Counted from the first letter of the stretch, positions 54,717 to 64,000 are shown. The stretch is DNA of 64,000 nucleotides from JBGPGW01 sp046349515 (GCA_046349515.1 JAXMCE010000004.1:219429-283428), one strand, 5' to 3'. Numbers and translations: made by a program. The notes: generated by a model not told the origin, from the letters alone.

Positions 54717-57700
54717 TCCGCTCCAGCCGGGGGCAGTTCCGGCGCGTCGGCTGCGGCAGCACGGCGCGGCCGCCGCTTCACGCGCCCGAGCTTCATCACA
54801 ACCACGAAGGCCACGGGCGCGATGATGATTCCGAGAAGGCTCGAAGCCAGCATGCCCCCCATCACGGTGGTCCCCAGGATCTCTCGGGCCCCCGCCCCCG
54901 CCCCCGTCGCGATGGCTAGCGGAACGACGCCGAAGATGAACGCGAGGGCCGTCATCAGGATCGGGCGAAGACGCAGCCGCGCGCCGGCGAGCGCCGCCTC
55001 GACCACGTCCTTGCCGTCGTCGAATTCGGCCTTGGCGAACTCGACGATCAGAATCGCGTTCTTCGCCGCAAGGCCGATCAACATGACGAGCCCGATCTGG
55101 GTGTAAACGTTGTTCTCCATGCCGCGGATCCAGAGAGCCGCGAACGCCCCGAAGACGGCGACCGGCGTCGCCAGCAGCACCGCCAACGGAAGCGACCAGC
55201 TTTCGTACTGCGCCGCCATGATGAGGAACACGAAGAGAAGCGAGATCGCGAACACCGTCGTCGGGCTCACGCCCTGCCCGGCCAGCCACTCCTGGTACGA
55301 CATGCCGTACCAGTCGTAGCCCATGTCCTTGGGCAAGACGGCGCGAGCGGTTTCCTCGAGCGCGCGCTGGACCTCGCCCGAGCCATATCCCGGGGCCACG
55401 CTGCCCACGACCTGCGCCGCGCGATACTCGTTGAACCGCGTGGTGAATTCCGGGCCGTTTGACCGCTCGAGGGTCACCAAGGTCGCCAGCGGCACCATCT
55501 GCCCCTTGGCATTGCGCACATAGAACTGGCCGATATCGTCGGTCCCCTTCCTGTACTCGCCCTCGGCCTCGATATAGACCTGCCACACGCGTCCGAAACG
55601 ATTGAAATAGTTGACGAAGAGGCCGCCCATATAGGCCTGGAGCGTCTCGTAGACTTCGCGAACATCGATGCCCTGCTTGAACACCTTGTCGCGGTCCACC
55701 TTGACGTAAATCTGCGGCACGTGGGCGTTGTACGCCGTGTTGGCCGAGGCGATCTCGGGCCTCTTGCGTGCCGCCTCGATGAACGCGTTGACGTGCTCGC
55801 CCAGGTAGTCCGGCGTGTTGCCGCCGCGATCCTCGATCATGATCGTAAATCCGCCGGACGTGCCCACGCCCGGGATCGCCGGCGGCATGAAGGCGAACGC
55901 CACCGCGTCCGGCAATTGAGCGAGGCGTGCGTTGACCGAGCTGATGATGGCGCCGATCTGTTCCTTGCTGGTCGTGCGCTTGTGCCAGGGTTCGAGCGTG
56001 ATGAAGGAGAACAGCGAGTAGGTGCTGTGCACCTGGTTGAGGAGGCTGAAACCGATGATCGAGGTGTTATACCGGATTCCCGGCGTCTCCTTGAGGACGG
56101 TCTCGATCTTCCCCACTGCGTCGGTCGCGCGCTGGAGCGAGGCCGCGGCCGGCAGCTCCGCGTCGACGAAGAAGTAGCCCTGGTCGTCATTGGGCAGGAA
56201 CGCCGTCGGCAACCGGCCGCCCACGACGAACGCCAAGACGCCGATCACGGCGAGGAACAGCATGCTCGACCTGGCTTTCCGGATCGCCAAGCTCGACGTC
56301 TTCACGTAGCGCTCCGTCTCCCGGCCGAAGATGCGGTTGAAGGCCGCGAAGAAACGCGCCAACGGCCCGTGCGACGGCGTCCGCGGGCGCAGGAGAAGAG
56401 CGCAGAGCGCCGGGCTCAGCGTGAGCGCGTTGAACGCCGAGATCGCGACCGAGATGGCGATGGTCAGCGCGAATTGCTGATAGAGGCGTCCCGTGATGCC
56501 GGGGATGAACGCGCTCGGAACGAAGACCGCGACGAGGATGAGCGCGATGGCGACGACGGGGGCGGTCACTTCCCCCATGGCCTTGAGCGTCGCCTCCCGC
56601 GGCGAAAGCCCGTGCTCGATGTGACGCTCGACCGCTTCGACCACGACGATGGCATCATCGACCACGAGGCCGATGGCGAGAACGAGTCCGAACAATGACA
56701 GCGTGTTGATCGAAAAGCCGAGCGGCACGAAAAAGATCAGCGTCCCGATGAGCGAGACAGGCACCGTGACCAACGGAATGAGGGTCGCACGCCAGCTCTG
56801 GAGAAAGATGAACACGACCAGGATCACCAGAACGAGCGCCTCGATCAGCGTGATGACGATTTCCTTGATGCCCTCGCGCACCGCTTGCGTCGCGTCGTAG
56901 GACACCACGTAGGTGAGATCCTCGGGAAAGCGCTCGGCCAATTCCGCCATGAGGACCCGCACGCGATGGGCCGTCTCGACGGCGTTCGCCCCGGGCAGCT
57001 GATAGACAAGGATGATTCCGGCTGGATCGCCGTTGAGGCGCGTGTTGATGTCGTAGCGCTGGGCGCCGAGCTCGACGCGCGCCACGTCGCGCACGCGCAC
57101 GATCGAGCCGTCCGGATTCTCCCGGAGGACGATGTCGCCGAATTCCTCGGCGCTCACGAGCCGCCCCTGGGCACGCATGGAGTAGGTGAATTCCTGCCCG
57201 GCCGGCACGGGCTCCGCCCCCACTTGGCCCGCGGGGTTGACGACGTTCTGGCTCTGGAGCGCCTTCGAGATGTCGGAGACAGTGAGGCCGAGCTTCGCAA
57301 GCTGGTCGGGCTTCAGCCACAATCGCATCGCGTATTGCCCGGCACCGTAGACCTGGACATCACCCACGCCCTGGAGGCGCGACAGGGGATCGTTCAGGTT
57401 GATGTAGGCGTAGTTCGACAGAAACGTGTGGTCGTAGGTGCCCTTGGGCGAGATGATCGTGATGCCCATGACCGGCATCACCGACGTCTTGCGGATGGTG
57501 AGGCCTTGCGCCTGGACGTCGCGGGGGAGCTGCGACATGGCGTTCGACAGCCGTGTCTGCGCATTGACTTGGTCGATGTTGGGATCGGTCGTGATGTCGA
57601 ACGTCACGCGCAGCTGCATCGAGCCGTCGCTGTTGTTGTAGGAGCGCATGTAGAGCATGTTGTCGACGCCGGTCATCTGCTGCTCGATCGGCGCCGCGAC

Positions 57701-57880
57701 GGACCCTTCGACGGTCAGGGAATCCGCGCCCGTGTAGCTGGCCAGGATCGCGATCTCGGGCGGTGCGATGTCGGGAAGCTGGGCGATCGGCAGACGGGTC
57801 AGCGAGACGAGCCCGGCCAGGACGATGACGATCGAGATCACCATCGCGACGATGGGCCGGCGGACGAAGAACGGCGCCAT
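54713..57880 (-). CDS. RND multidrug efflux pump, inner-membrane HAE1 family (AcrB/MexB-like)
   Basis: 1,055 aa, full length. N-terminus MAPFFVRRPIVAMVISIVIV is typical. The proton-relay residues are present: two Asp in GLVVDDAIVVVEAVE (TM4) and Lys in IGLAAKNAILIVEFAK (TM10). The drug-binding and docking regions are intact (FNIxxQ-like SAITGVSPTTVFAISLLFVF variants). Exports hydrophobic compounds using the proton gradient, with the MFP (3 bp upstream) and OMF (overlapping) encoded alongside. C-terminal tail rich in Ala/Pro. Confidence 0.96.
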   Translation of the reverse strand: MAPFFVRRPIVAMVISIVIVLAGLVSLTRLPIAQLPDIAPPEIAILASYTGADSLTVEGSVAAPIEQQMTGVDNMLYMRSYNNSDGSMQLRVTFDITTDPNIDQVNAQTRLSNAMSQLPRDVQAQGLTIRKTSVMPVMGITIISPKGTYDHTFLSNYAYINLNDPLSRLQGVGDVQVYGAGQYAMRLWLKPDQLAKLGLTVSDISKALQSQNVVNPAGQVGAEPVPAGQEFTYSMRAQGRLVSAEEFGDIVLRENPDGSIVRVRDVARVELGAQRYDINTRLNGDPAGIILVYQLPGANAVETAHRVRVLMAELAERFPEDLTYVVSYDATQAVREGIKEIVITLIEALVLVILVVFIFLQSWRATLIPLVTVPVSLIGTLIFFVPLGFSINTLSLFGLVLAIGLVVDDAIVVVEAVERHIEHGLSPREATLKAMGEVTAPVVAIALILVAVFVPSAFIPGITGRLYQQFALTIAISVAISAFNALTLSPALCALLLRPRTPSHGPLARFFAAFNRIFGRETERYVKTSSLAIRKARSSMLFLAVIGVLAFVVGGRLPTAFLPNDDQGYFFVDAELPAAASLQRATDAVGKIETVLKETPGIRYNTSIIGFSLLNQVHSTYSLFSFITLEPWHKRTTSKEQIGAIISSVNARLAQLPDAVAFAFMPPAIPGVGTSGGFTIMIEDRGGNTPDYLGEHVNAFIEAARKRPEIASANTAYNAHVPQIYVKVDRDKVFKQGIDVREVYETLQAYMGGLFVNYFNRFGRVWQVYIEAEGEYRKGTDDIGQFYVRNAKGQMVPLATLVTLERSNGPEFTTRFNEYRAAQVVGSVAPGYGSGEVQRALEETARAVLPKDMGYDWYGMSYQEWLAGQGVSPTTVFAISLLFVFLIMAAQYESWSLPLAVLLATPVAVFGAFAALWIRGMENNVYTQIGLVMLIGLAAKNAILIVEFAKAEFDDGKDVVEAALAGARLRLRPILMTALAFIFGVVPLAIATGAGAGAREILGTTVMGGMLASSLLGIIIAPVAFVVVMKLGRVKRRPRRAAAADAPELPPAGAE

Positions 57881-57883
57881 GGC

Positions 57884-59083
57884 CTACTGGGCCGGGGTTG
57901 CCGGCGCCCCGGCCGGCGTCGGTTCGTAGGGTTTGGGCGATACGATCGTCCCGTTCTTCACCTTCTGGTGCCCTTCGACGATGACCCGGTCGCTCGCGTT
58001 GAGACCTTCGTCGATGATCCAAAGCTGCCCCTGGCGCTCACCGGCCTTGATCGATCGCCACGTCGCCTTGTTGTCGGCACCGACGACAGCCACCTGATAG
58101 CTGCCCTGGAGCTCTTGAACCGCACGCTGGGGCACGAGCAGCGCATGCTTCTTCTCGCTGACCACGGCGCGCACGCGGGCGTATTGGCCCGGCCTGAGGA
58201 CGTTCCCCGGATTCGCGAATGACGCCTTGAGCTTGATCGTGCCAGTCGTGACGTTCACCTCGCGGTCGGCAAAGCTGAACGTACCTCGCTCCGGATAGAG
58301 GGACTCGTTGGACAGGTAGAGATCGATGTGCGCGTCCGTGTCCTTGCCCTGCGCATCCGTGAGCTGACTGAAGATTTTCGCCGATCGCAGGTATTCCTGC
58401 TCGCTGATGGTGAAGACGGCATAGATCGGGTTCACCTGCGACACCGTCGTCAGCACCTTGCCCTGCGACGGTCCCACGAGGTCGCCGATATTGGATTGGC
58501 GGATTCCCGCGATGCCGTCGATCGGCGAAATCACGCGCGTGTACCCGAGATTGAGCGACGCCTGCTGGACGTTCGCCCGCGCCGCCTGGACAGCGGCGAC
58601 GTTGGCTAGGTTCTGCTGGACTGCGTTGTCGTATTCCTGCTGGCTGATGACGCCCTCTTTGGCGAGCGGCGTGTAGCGGTCGGCGATGATCTGCGATTGC
58701 TTCTGCGCCGCCTCGGCCTTGATCTGCTCCGCGCGCGACTGGGCAAGCGTCGCTTCGAAGGGACGCGGGTCGATGACGAACAGGAGATCGCCCTTCTTGA
58801 CGAGGGTCCCCTCCTTGTAGTTTTGGGAAAACAGATAGCCTTGGACTCGCGGCACGATTTGCGCATCGATGTAACCGCCGAGCGTGCCGATCCACTCGCC
58901 GTAGATCGGCACGTCCTGCTCGATGACGGCCGTGACCAGGACGTCGACCGGCGCACTCGCCTTCGGCGCATCATCGCCGCACGCCGCGAGCCATGCGATG
59001 GCGCAGGAGACTCCGAGGGCAGATGCCCGTCGAACAAGCTTCTGTCGGCCACTTCGCCGCTGTCCGCGATCGTCCGCTCGCAT
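57884..59083 (-). CDS. RND efflux periplasmic adaptor lipoprotein (AcrA/MexA-like)
   Basis: 399 aa from ATG 59083. Lipobox LAAC at the end of the signal (GVSCAIAWLAAC). Barrel-sandwich hybrid domain with GYIDAQIVPRVQGYLFSQNY and VVKKGDLLF-type motif (LVKKGDLLFVIDPRPFEA), helical hairpin about residues 100-180, then beta-barrel (VLRPGQYARVRAV). First gene of the tripartite pump operon. No regulator gene (TetR-type) lies next to it; the nearest upstream gene is the MltF-like one. Confidence 0.93.
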   Translation of the reverse strand: MRADDRGQRRSGRQKLVRRASALGVSCAIAWLAACGDDAPKASAPVDVLVTAVIEQDVPIYGEWIGTLGGYIDAQIVPRVQGYLFSQNYKEGTLVKKGDLLFVIDPRPFEATLAQSRAEQIKAEAAQKQSQIIADRYTPLAKEGVISQQEYDNAVQQNLANVAAVQAARANVQQASLNLGYTRVISPIDGIAGIRQSNIGDLVGPSQGKVLTTVSQVNPIYAVFTISEQEYLRSAKIFSQLTDAQGKDTDAHIDLYLSNESLYPERGTFSFADREVNVTTGTIKLKASFANPGNVLRPGQYARVRAVVSEKKHALLVPQRAVQELQGSYQVAVVGADNKATWRSIKAGERQGQLWIIDEGLNASDRVIVEGHQKVKNGTIVSPKPYEPTPAGAPATPAQ

Positions 59084-59220
59084 GCGCCCCCACCGCCCTA
59101 CCGAGGCGCCCCTGTCGGCGCGATCGGCAGCCAGTGCCACAAGGATACCACGAACATCATGGCTGCAATGCTGGAATAGCCGGCTCGGCGAAACGGGCCG
59201 CGACCGACCGGAAGGAGCCC

Positions 59221-60753
59221 TCAGCGCCGCGATTCGCGGTGGCGACGCTCGATGAGCTCGGCCTCAAACTCGTAGGCGATGAAGTACCGGTGAATGTTCG
59301 CGACGTAGCGCACCGTCTCCTCGCCGACGACGCGAAGCGCCTCCTGTTCCACTTGGCCGAACCAGCGGTTGGGATCGAGGCCGTTCTCTTTCGCCAGACG
59401 ACGCAGTTCCTGAACCCGCGCCGGCCCGCAATTGTACGCCGCGAGGGTGAAGTAGATCTGGTCCGGCCGGGTGATCGCCGGGTCGACGAAGTGAGAACGG
59501 CGCAGGTGGTCGAGATAGGCGGTCCCGGCCGCAATGTTGTGCTCGACGCTCGAAATGTCGGCATACCCCAGCTCGCGCGCGGTGCTCGGCAGGAGCTGCA
59601 TGATGCCGACGGCCCCCCGGTTGCTCACGACCGCCTGATTCAGCCCGGACTCCTGGAAGGCGACCGCCGCCAGCAACCGCCATTCGAAGTCGCGGCGTTG
59701 CCCATTTTCCCGAAAATGGGGCGCGAGTTCCGCGAGCCTGTCGCGATCGTCCGGCCCGAGCGGATTGCGCAGCCATTCCAAGGCAGGATTGCCGTAATAC
59801 TCGACGAAAAGAGCGTCCGCCTTGCCCTCGTGACGGCGCGCTCGGTGGCGAAGGAAGTCATCGAGAGCGCGGCGCAACAGCGGACTGTCGGGACGCGTGG
59901 CCCATGCGATACGGGCGCGATCGGCGAGCGCCACCTCCGCATGGACCCGGATATCAGGAAAGACGTGGGCCCAAAGATCGGCCACGTGGTCATGCACGAA
60001 CGTTGCCTCGATCACGCCCGCATTGACCATCTCCAGCAGATCCTCGCTGTTGAGCGCCGGCGGCATCTCGATGACGCGGATCGGAGCGAGGCCGCGCGCG
60101 GCGAGCGTCGTATTCACATGATGGAGCCGCTCCTCGTGACCACGGGCACGCTGGACATGCACGGTCCGGCCCGCCAAATCGTCGACCGAGTGAAACGGCC
60201 CAGCCCGGACGCCCGTGACCAGGACATCGCTGACGTCCTCGAGATAGGCGTCCGAAAACGTCACCAGCTTTTCCCGCGTGGGCGACACGATCATGTTCGC
60301 CGCGATCAGGTCGCCCTTGCCTTCGAGCAGCGCCGGAATCAGCTCGGCGAAGGGCAGGGTGATGAAAGCAAGCGTCACATGCGGGTGCTGGGCGGCCTCG
60401 GCCGGCAGCTCGCGGGCCAGCCAGTGGGCGAGAAATGCGTCGAACCCGGCGAGGTTGTCATGCTCGAAGCCGCGGGGCTGCCCGTCGGCCACGAAGAAAT
60501 TGGTCCGGCTGAAAGCGGTGAGGACGCGAATGCTGCGGCGCTCCACCATCGCCGGCAGATCGCCCCGATGGGCCTCGAGGGTTCGGCCGATGATGCTGCG
60601 GCCGGTCGCGATGCCGTCATCCGCATCGGGGCTCTCGGCGGCGACCGCCGCACCGGCAAGAAGACAGAGGGCGAGGAGCGATTTCCCAAAGGTCCCCGCA
60701 GCCGTCGCACGCGCACGCGGGTCCCCTTCGCGCCTGCGAGGGGACATCGTCAT
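59221..60753 (-). CDS. mltF: Membrane-bound lytic murein transglycosylase F-like protein
   Basis: 510 aa. Signal/anchor (FGKSLLALCLLAGAAVAAE), then a family-3 solute-binding-like domain (residues about 70-300) and a C-terminal SLT domain. The catalytic Glu is in VAFQESGLN, with GAVGIMQLLPSTAREL and FTLAAYNCGPARV as the other SLT motifs. Cleaves the MurNAc-GlcNAc link of peptidoglycan with anhydro product. Its ATG directly follows the TGA of the patatin gene (TGAATG), indicating an operon. Confidence 0.9.
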   Translation of the reverse strand: MTMSPRRREGDPRARATAAGTFGKSLLALCLLAGAAVAAESPDADDGIATGRSIIGRTLEAHRGDLPAMVERRSIRVLTAFSRTNFFVADGQPRGFEHDNLAGFDAFLAHWLARELPAEAAQHPHVTLAFITLPFAELIPALLEGKGDLIAANMIVSPTREKLVTFSDAYLEDVSDVLVTGVRAGPFHSVDDLAGRTVHVQRARGHEERLHHVNTTLAARGLAPIRVIEMPPALNSEDLLEMVNAGVIEATFVHDHVADLWAHVFPDIRVHAEVALADRARIAWATRPDSPLLRRALDDFLRHRARRHEGKADALFVEYYGNPALEWLRNPLGPDDRDRLAELAPHFRENGQRRDFEWRLLAAVAFQESGLNQAVVSNRGAVGIMQLLPSTARELGYADISSVEHNIAAGTAYLDHLRRSHFVDPAITRPDQIYFTLAAYNCGPARVQELRRLAKENGLDPNRWFGQVEQEALRVVGEETVRYVANIHRYFIAYEFEAELIERRHRESRR

Positions 60754-61962
60754 TCAAGTTTTCCGAGCGCCCTCGCTCCGATGCACGTCGTGGGTGACGA
60801 CGCCAGTTTCGGCCGAGGGCCGTTCGAGGTGACGCGGATTGGCGAGCGTCCGCCGTGCGTCCACGAGACCCGCCTCCCAATGTTCGGTCATGCTGGCGAA
60901 GCTGAATTCGTAGTCCTTCGACTGCAATTCGTAAGCCTTGCTGTGGTAGATGAGATGCACCACGTTGTAGACCTTGTCGCAACCGAACGACCGGGCCTTC
61001 TGGATTGCCGGATCCTTGCGGAGCTCAGGCGGCAGTTTGCCGATGAGGTCGCTGATGACGCGGCGCATGCGCTGCTTCTCGAGCGCCGTGTCGGTCACCA
61101 TCCGGGTCCGGCTCGAGTACTGGATGTCCTTCTGACGCTGAAGCACGTCGAACACCGTGTCGGGAACGGTTCCGCGCGCGCTCCACAGGTCGACCTGGAA
61201 GGCGAGCGTGTCGCGCCGCGGTGTCGATTCGAGGACAAAGGCGAGCGGCGTGTTCGATACGACCCCGCCGTCCCAATACACCTCGCCGCCGATTTCGATA
61301 CCGGGAAAGCCCGGCGGCAGAGCGCCGGATGCCATCACGTGCTCCACGCCGACCGGCATCTCTTTCGAATCGAAATAGACGAAATTGCCGCTTCGCACAT
61401 TGACGGCACCGACGCTCACCCGTGCCTCTCCGCTGTTGAGGCGGTCGAAGTCGATGAGGCGCTCGAGCGTCGCGCGCAGCGGTGCCGTGTCATAGAAACT
61501 CGTGGCACCGTCGGCCCCCGGCGGGTGCAGCCAAGGCGGCGGCATGCGCGGCGCGAAGAAGCCCGCCTGGCCGCCCATGATGGCGCTCGCGGCCGACCAT
61601 AGATTCGCAACGGGGCGGAAGTCATCGCTGCCGGGAACGAGCCGCGTCAACTCGGGCACCATCACGTCCGCCGGGAACAGCGGCGACCGGCTGACCGTCT
61701 CCCAGAATTCCCTCAAGCGCGCGATGCGACGCTCGGGCGCGTTGCCGGCCATGATCGCCGCATTGACGGCACCGATGGAAATGCCGGCAAACCAGTTCGG
61801 CCGGATGCCCGCCTCATGGAGCGCCTGATAGACGCCCGCCTGATAGGCACCGAGAGCCCCACCCCCCTGGAGCACGAGGGCAACCGTCTCATAGCGGGGA
61901 ATCGGCCCGGACTTCGGCGCCCCGGCCATATCTCGCGTTGTGCCCGTGCGTTGCCCGCCCAT
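60754..61962 (-). CDS. Patatin-like phospholipase with DUF3734-type C-terminus
   Basis: 402 aa. Oxyanion loop LQGGGALGAYQAG, nucleophile Ser in AGISIGAVNAAI, and catalytic Asp in VYWDGGVVSNTP make a complete Ser-Asp dyad. The C-terminal part (CDKVYNVVHLIYHSKAYELQ and SKDYEFSFASMTEHWEAG) is the DUF3734 region found in many proteobacterial patatins. Hydrolyses acyl esters of phospholipids or storage lipids. Start at ATG 61962; ATG 61929 (MAGAPKSGP) is a possible alternative. Divergent from an acyl-CoA dehydrogenase gene. Confidence 0.9.
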   Translation of the reverse strand: MGGQRTGTTRDMAGAPKSGPIPRYETVALVLQGGGALGAYQAGVYQALHEAGIRPNWFAGISIGAVNAAIMAGNAPERRIARLREFWETVSRSPLFPADVMVPELTRLVPGSDDFRPVANLWSAASAIMGGQAGFFAPRMPPPWLHPPGADGATSFYDTAPLRATLERLIDFDRLNSGEARVSVGAVNVRSGNFVYFDSKEMPVGVEHVMASGALPPGFPGIEIGGEVYWDGGVVSNTPLAFVLESTPRRDTLAFQVDLWSARGTVPDTVFDVLQRQKDIQYSSRTRMVTDTALEKQRMRRVISDLIGKLPPELRKDPAIQKARSFGCDKVYNVVHLIYHSKAYELQSKDYEFSFASMTEHWEAGLVDARRTLANPRHLERPSAETGVVTHDVHRSEGARKT

Positions 61963-62175
61963 CAGCCCGACCCGTCTCCTCGACCGCCCGTCCCCCGGCG
62001 CCCAGCGCCGATGGACAAGCCCCTTTCATTATAGCGCCGATTGCGCGGCGCGAAGCCTGGACCCGGCCGGACCCGTCGAATTGTCCGGCACCGTCGAGCA
62101 TGTTATACGCGGAGCGCTTGCCCTCTTGCGAACCGCGCCATCACCGTTTTCGACCCTGGACGAACCCGCGAACAT

Positions 62176-63348
62176 ATGCCCATTGACCCCACCTCACGTG
62201 GCCAGATCCTCGACAGCGTCGACCGGCTGGTCCGCGACCAGATCGGGCCGCGCGCCGCCCAGATCGACGAGACAGGCGAGTTTCCTCGCGACCTCTATGC
62301 CGCCGCGGCCAAACTCGGCCTGTTCGGGCTATGGATCCCGGAGGCGTATGGCGGCATCGGCCCCGACCTCGTGACGCCGCTCCTGATTTCCGAGCGAATC
62401 GCCCGGGCAAGCCCGACCTTCTCGCTGACCTTCTCGAACTGCGGCGATGCGACGACGCCCATCGTGATCGGCGGAACGGAACGCATCAAGCGGACCTGGC
62501 TGCCGCGCATCGCGACGGGTGAGATCATTCCCTGCTTCTCCCTCTCGGAGCCGCAGTCCGGCTCGGATGCCGCATCGATCCGGACGACGGCCCGGCGCGA
62601 CGGCGACAGCTATGTCATCAACGGCCGCAAGATGTGGTGCACGAACGGCGCCGTGGGCGGCGTCTATGTGTGCTTCGCCAAGACCGATCCTGAGGCGGGA
62701 CACCGGGGCGTGTCGGCTTTCGTCGTGCCGCGCGAAACGCCGGGCCTCACCATCGGCCGGGACGAATCCCTCATCGGCCTGCGCGGCAGCCCCACGACCG
62801 AACTAATGTATGACAATGTGCGCGTCCCGCTCGACGCGCGCCTCGGCGAGGAAGGCCAAGGATTCAAGATCGCCATGGTGACCCTCGATGAAGCGCGGCT
62901 CAACTGCTCGGCCATGGCGCTCGGGGCCGCGCGCGGCGCGCTCGACTGCGCCCTCGCCTACGCCAAGGAGCGAGTCCAGTTCGGCAAGCCGATCATCCAG
63001 CACCAAGGCCTCGCCTTTCTCCTCGCCCGCTGCACCGCCGCTCTCGCGACCGCCCACGCGCAGTGGGAGAAGACCATCGCCATGCTCGAGGCCGGAAAGT
63101 CGCCTCTCGCGAGCACCCATGCGGCCATCGCGAAGATGGTCTCGACCGACGCCGCCATGATGATCACGACCGAGGCCATCCAGGTGCTCGGCGCCAACGG
63201 CCTGTCCAAGGCCTACCCGGTCGAGCGCCTGATGCGGGATTGCAAGGCATTCCAGATCTTCGACGGGACCAACCAGATCCAACAGATGCTGATCGGCCGG
63301 TATCTGGAGAAACACGGCCTGCCGTTCGGCGAGGCCGGAGCCCACTAG
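62176..63348 (+). CDS. Acyl-CoA dehydrogenase family protein
   Basis: 390 aa with the three ACAD domains. FAD/substrate signatures CFSLSEPQSGSDA (119-131), RVQFGKPIIQHQ (267-276) and AIQVLGANGLSKAYPVERLMRD. In most acyl-CoA dehydrogenases the catalytic base is Glu in IYEGTxxIQ; here the place is Asp363 (IFDGTNQIQ), a change that alters chain-length preference or activity. Alpha-beta desaturation of an acyl-CoA with electrons to ETF. The downstream CoA-ligase-like gene (29 bp gap) suggests an operon for activation and oxidation of a carboxylic acid. Confidence 0.9.
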   Translation: MPIDPTSRGQILDSVDRLVRDQIGPRAAQIDETGEFPRDLYAAAAKLGLFGLWIPEAYGGIGPDLVTPLLISERIARASPTFSLTFSNCGDATTPIVIGGTERIKRTWLPRIATGEIIPCFSLSEPQSGSDAASIRTTARRDGDSYVINGRKMWCTNGAVGGVYVCFAKTDPEAGHRGVSAFVVPRETPGLTIGRDESLIGLRGSPTTELMYDNVRVPLDARLGEEGQGFKIAMVTLDEARLNCSAMALGAARGALDCALAYAKERVQFGKPIIQHQGLAFLLARCTAALATAHAQWEKTIAMLEAGKSPLASTHAAIAKMVSTDAAMMITTEAIQVLGANGLSKAYPVERLMRDCKAFQIFDGTNQIQQMLIGRYLEKHGLPFGEAGAH

Positions 63349-63377
63349 GCCCGGATCGGTCGCGCAGGGGACTCACG

Positions 63378-64000
63378 ATGGCAAGCGGTGAACAAACCTG
63401 GGAGCGGCTCGACGCCGAGACGGTCGCGGCCGGTCAGCTGAAGAAGCTCAAATCCCTTCTCGAAAGAACCGCGGCGACCAATGCCTTCTATCGGGACCGC
63501 TGGCGCGCGGCGGGCGTCGACGTGGCCACGATCGCGTCGCTCGAGGATTTCGCGGCGCGAATCCCCATGGTCGAGAAGAAGGACTTCATCGAGGACCAGG
63601 CCGCCCATCCACCCTATGGCCGGCGGCTCGCCCATCTCCTCGAACGGCATGAGCAACTCTTCGTGTTCTCAACCAGCGGCACGTCGGGCCAGGGCCAGGA
63701 GCTGCACGCCCAGACGATGGAGGAAGCGCGCGTCTGCGCCGAGGTCTACGGGCACATGTATCGCTGGTCGGGGTTGAAGCGGGGCGACCAGGTCTTCCTC
63801 ACCATGGCCGTGACCATGCTGGCCGGGGGGCGGCTCGAATATCACGGCGCGGTCGATTACGGCCTCACCGTGCTGCCGATCGGCAATTACGACGCGCAGC
63901 GCAAGCTCGAGCTTCTGCGCAAGTTCCCCTCCGTCGGAATCGTCGGCACGACGTCCTATTTCGGGCACCTCTCGGCCGTGACCAAAGAGCTGCCGCCGGC
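63378..64000 (+). CDS. Phenylacetate-CoA ligase (PaaK)-like AMP-forming enzyme, truncated by the window end
   Basis: At least 207 codons, open to the last base. ATG 63378 with the start MASGEQTWERLDAETVAAGQ. LLERTAATNAFYRDRWRAAG and IPMVEKKDFIEDQ match PaaK-type ligases, and FVFSTSGTSGQGQELH is the ATP/AMP-binding loop. YGHMYRWSGLKRGDQVFLTM and VGIVGTTSYFGHLSAV are the following family segments. Activates a carboxylate to its CoA thioester, likely substrate supply for the acyl-CoA dehydrogenase 29 bp upstream. The adenylate-forming C-terminal half is outside the window. Confidence 0.85.
   Translation, partial: MASGEQTWERLDAETVAAGQLKKLKSLLERTAATNAFYRDRWRAAGVDVATIASLEDFAARIPMVEKKDFIEDQAAHPPYGRRLAHLLERHEQLFVFSTSGTSGQGQELHAQTMEEARVCAEVYGHMYRWSGLKRGDQVFLTMAVTMLAGGRLEYHGAVDYGLTVLPIGNYDAQRKLELLRKFPSVGIVGTTSYFGHLSAVTKELPP

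Noticed and set aside
53301..59083. Type I secretion system for the adhesin encoded by the MFP/OMF genes
   Set aside because: The inner-membrane component is an RND pump with proton-relay Asp/Lys residues, not an ABC exporter, so this is a drug-efflux operon.
55721..61602. Plus-strand ORFs of 325, 445 and 869 codons opposite the RND, MltF and patatin genes
   Set aside because: The opposite strand encodes complete proteins with all catalytic motifs; these frames run across gene boundaries and show no domain.

Overview
The window is GC-rich, densely packed bacterial DNA with many GTG and TTG starts. A HrcA/CIRCE-controlled groESL, hopanoid-transport genes (hpnN, hpnM), Tat-secreted dipeptide-type binding proteins, type I secreted RTX-type adhesins and several PhyH-family dioxygenases suggest an alphaproteobacterium (Hyphomicrobiales or Rhodospirillales type). 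This placement is inferred from gene content, not from a marker gene. No rRNA, tRNA, CRISPR array or insertion sequence was recognised.

Layout. (1) 0.1-6.2 kb: a nitrogen/C1-N region. It holds an arginase-family hydrolase with a HupE/UreJ nickel permease directly downstream (best explained as a Ni-dependent guanidine hydrolase), an EamA transporter, a GFA/CENP-V protein, a GlnT-like glutamine synthetase homologue and a DUF1116 (AllG-like) protein. (2) 6.2-7.5 kb: an outer-membrane protein made of two tandem homologous barrels. (3) 7.7-15.5 kb: an unassigned metabolic cluster. An EamA exporter, three tandem PhyH dioxygenase paralogues and a group II PLP decarboxylase/lyase form one operon; facing it are a second EamA protein and two tandem 2-hydroxyacid dehydrogenases. 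(4) 15.7-19.4 kb: groES-groEL with promoter and CIRCE, divergent from a Do/Deg periplasmic protease. (5) 19.5-30.6 kb: a fourth PhyH protein, then a long leftward block: a dipeptide-type ABC transporter followed by an SDR, a secreted glucanase-like-fold protein, an orphan CoxL form II molybdenum hydroxylase subunit and an aldo/keto reductase. (6) 31-38 kb: catabolic genes: GlpD-like FAD enzyme, DapA-family lyase/aldolase, trimethylamine-dehydrogenase-like flavoenzyme, M24/creatinase-like protein and SDR. (7) 38-47.1 kb: one giant adhesin gene of about 3,000 codons (RTX, VCBS, Ig-like, cadherin, FG-GAP, RTX) split by two close indels. (8) 47.5-53 kb: a broken small gene, a CopD-domain membrane protein, and hpnN/hpnM hopanoid transport. 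(9) 53.3-59.1 kb: a complete tripartite RND efflux operon. (10) 59.2-64 kb: an MltF-like lytic transglycosylase, a patatin phospholipase, an acyl-CoA dehydrogenase and a truncated PaaK-like CoA ligase running off the end.

The most interesting items are the guanidinase/nickel-permease pair, the triple PhyH operon, the broken adhesin, and several enzymes whose family-defining catalytic residues are substituted (two SDRs, the TMADH-like protein, the M24 protein, the acyl-CoA dehydrogenase). Long ORFs antisense to real genes are common here and reflect GC-rich codon use.
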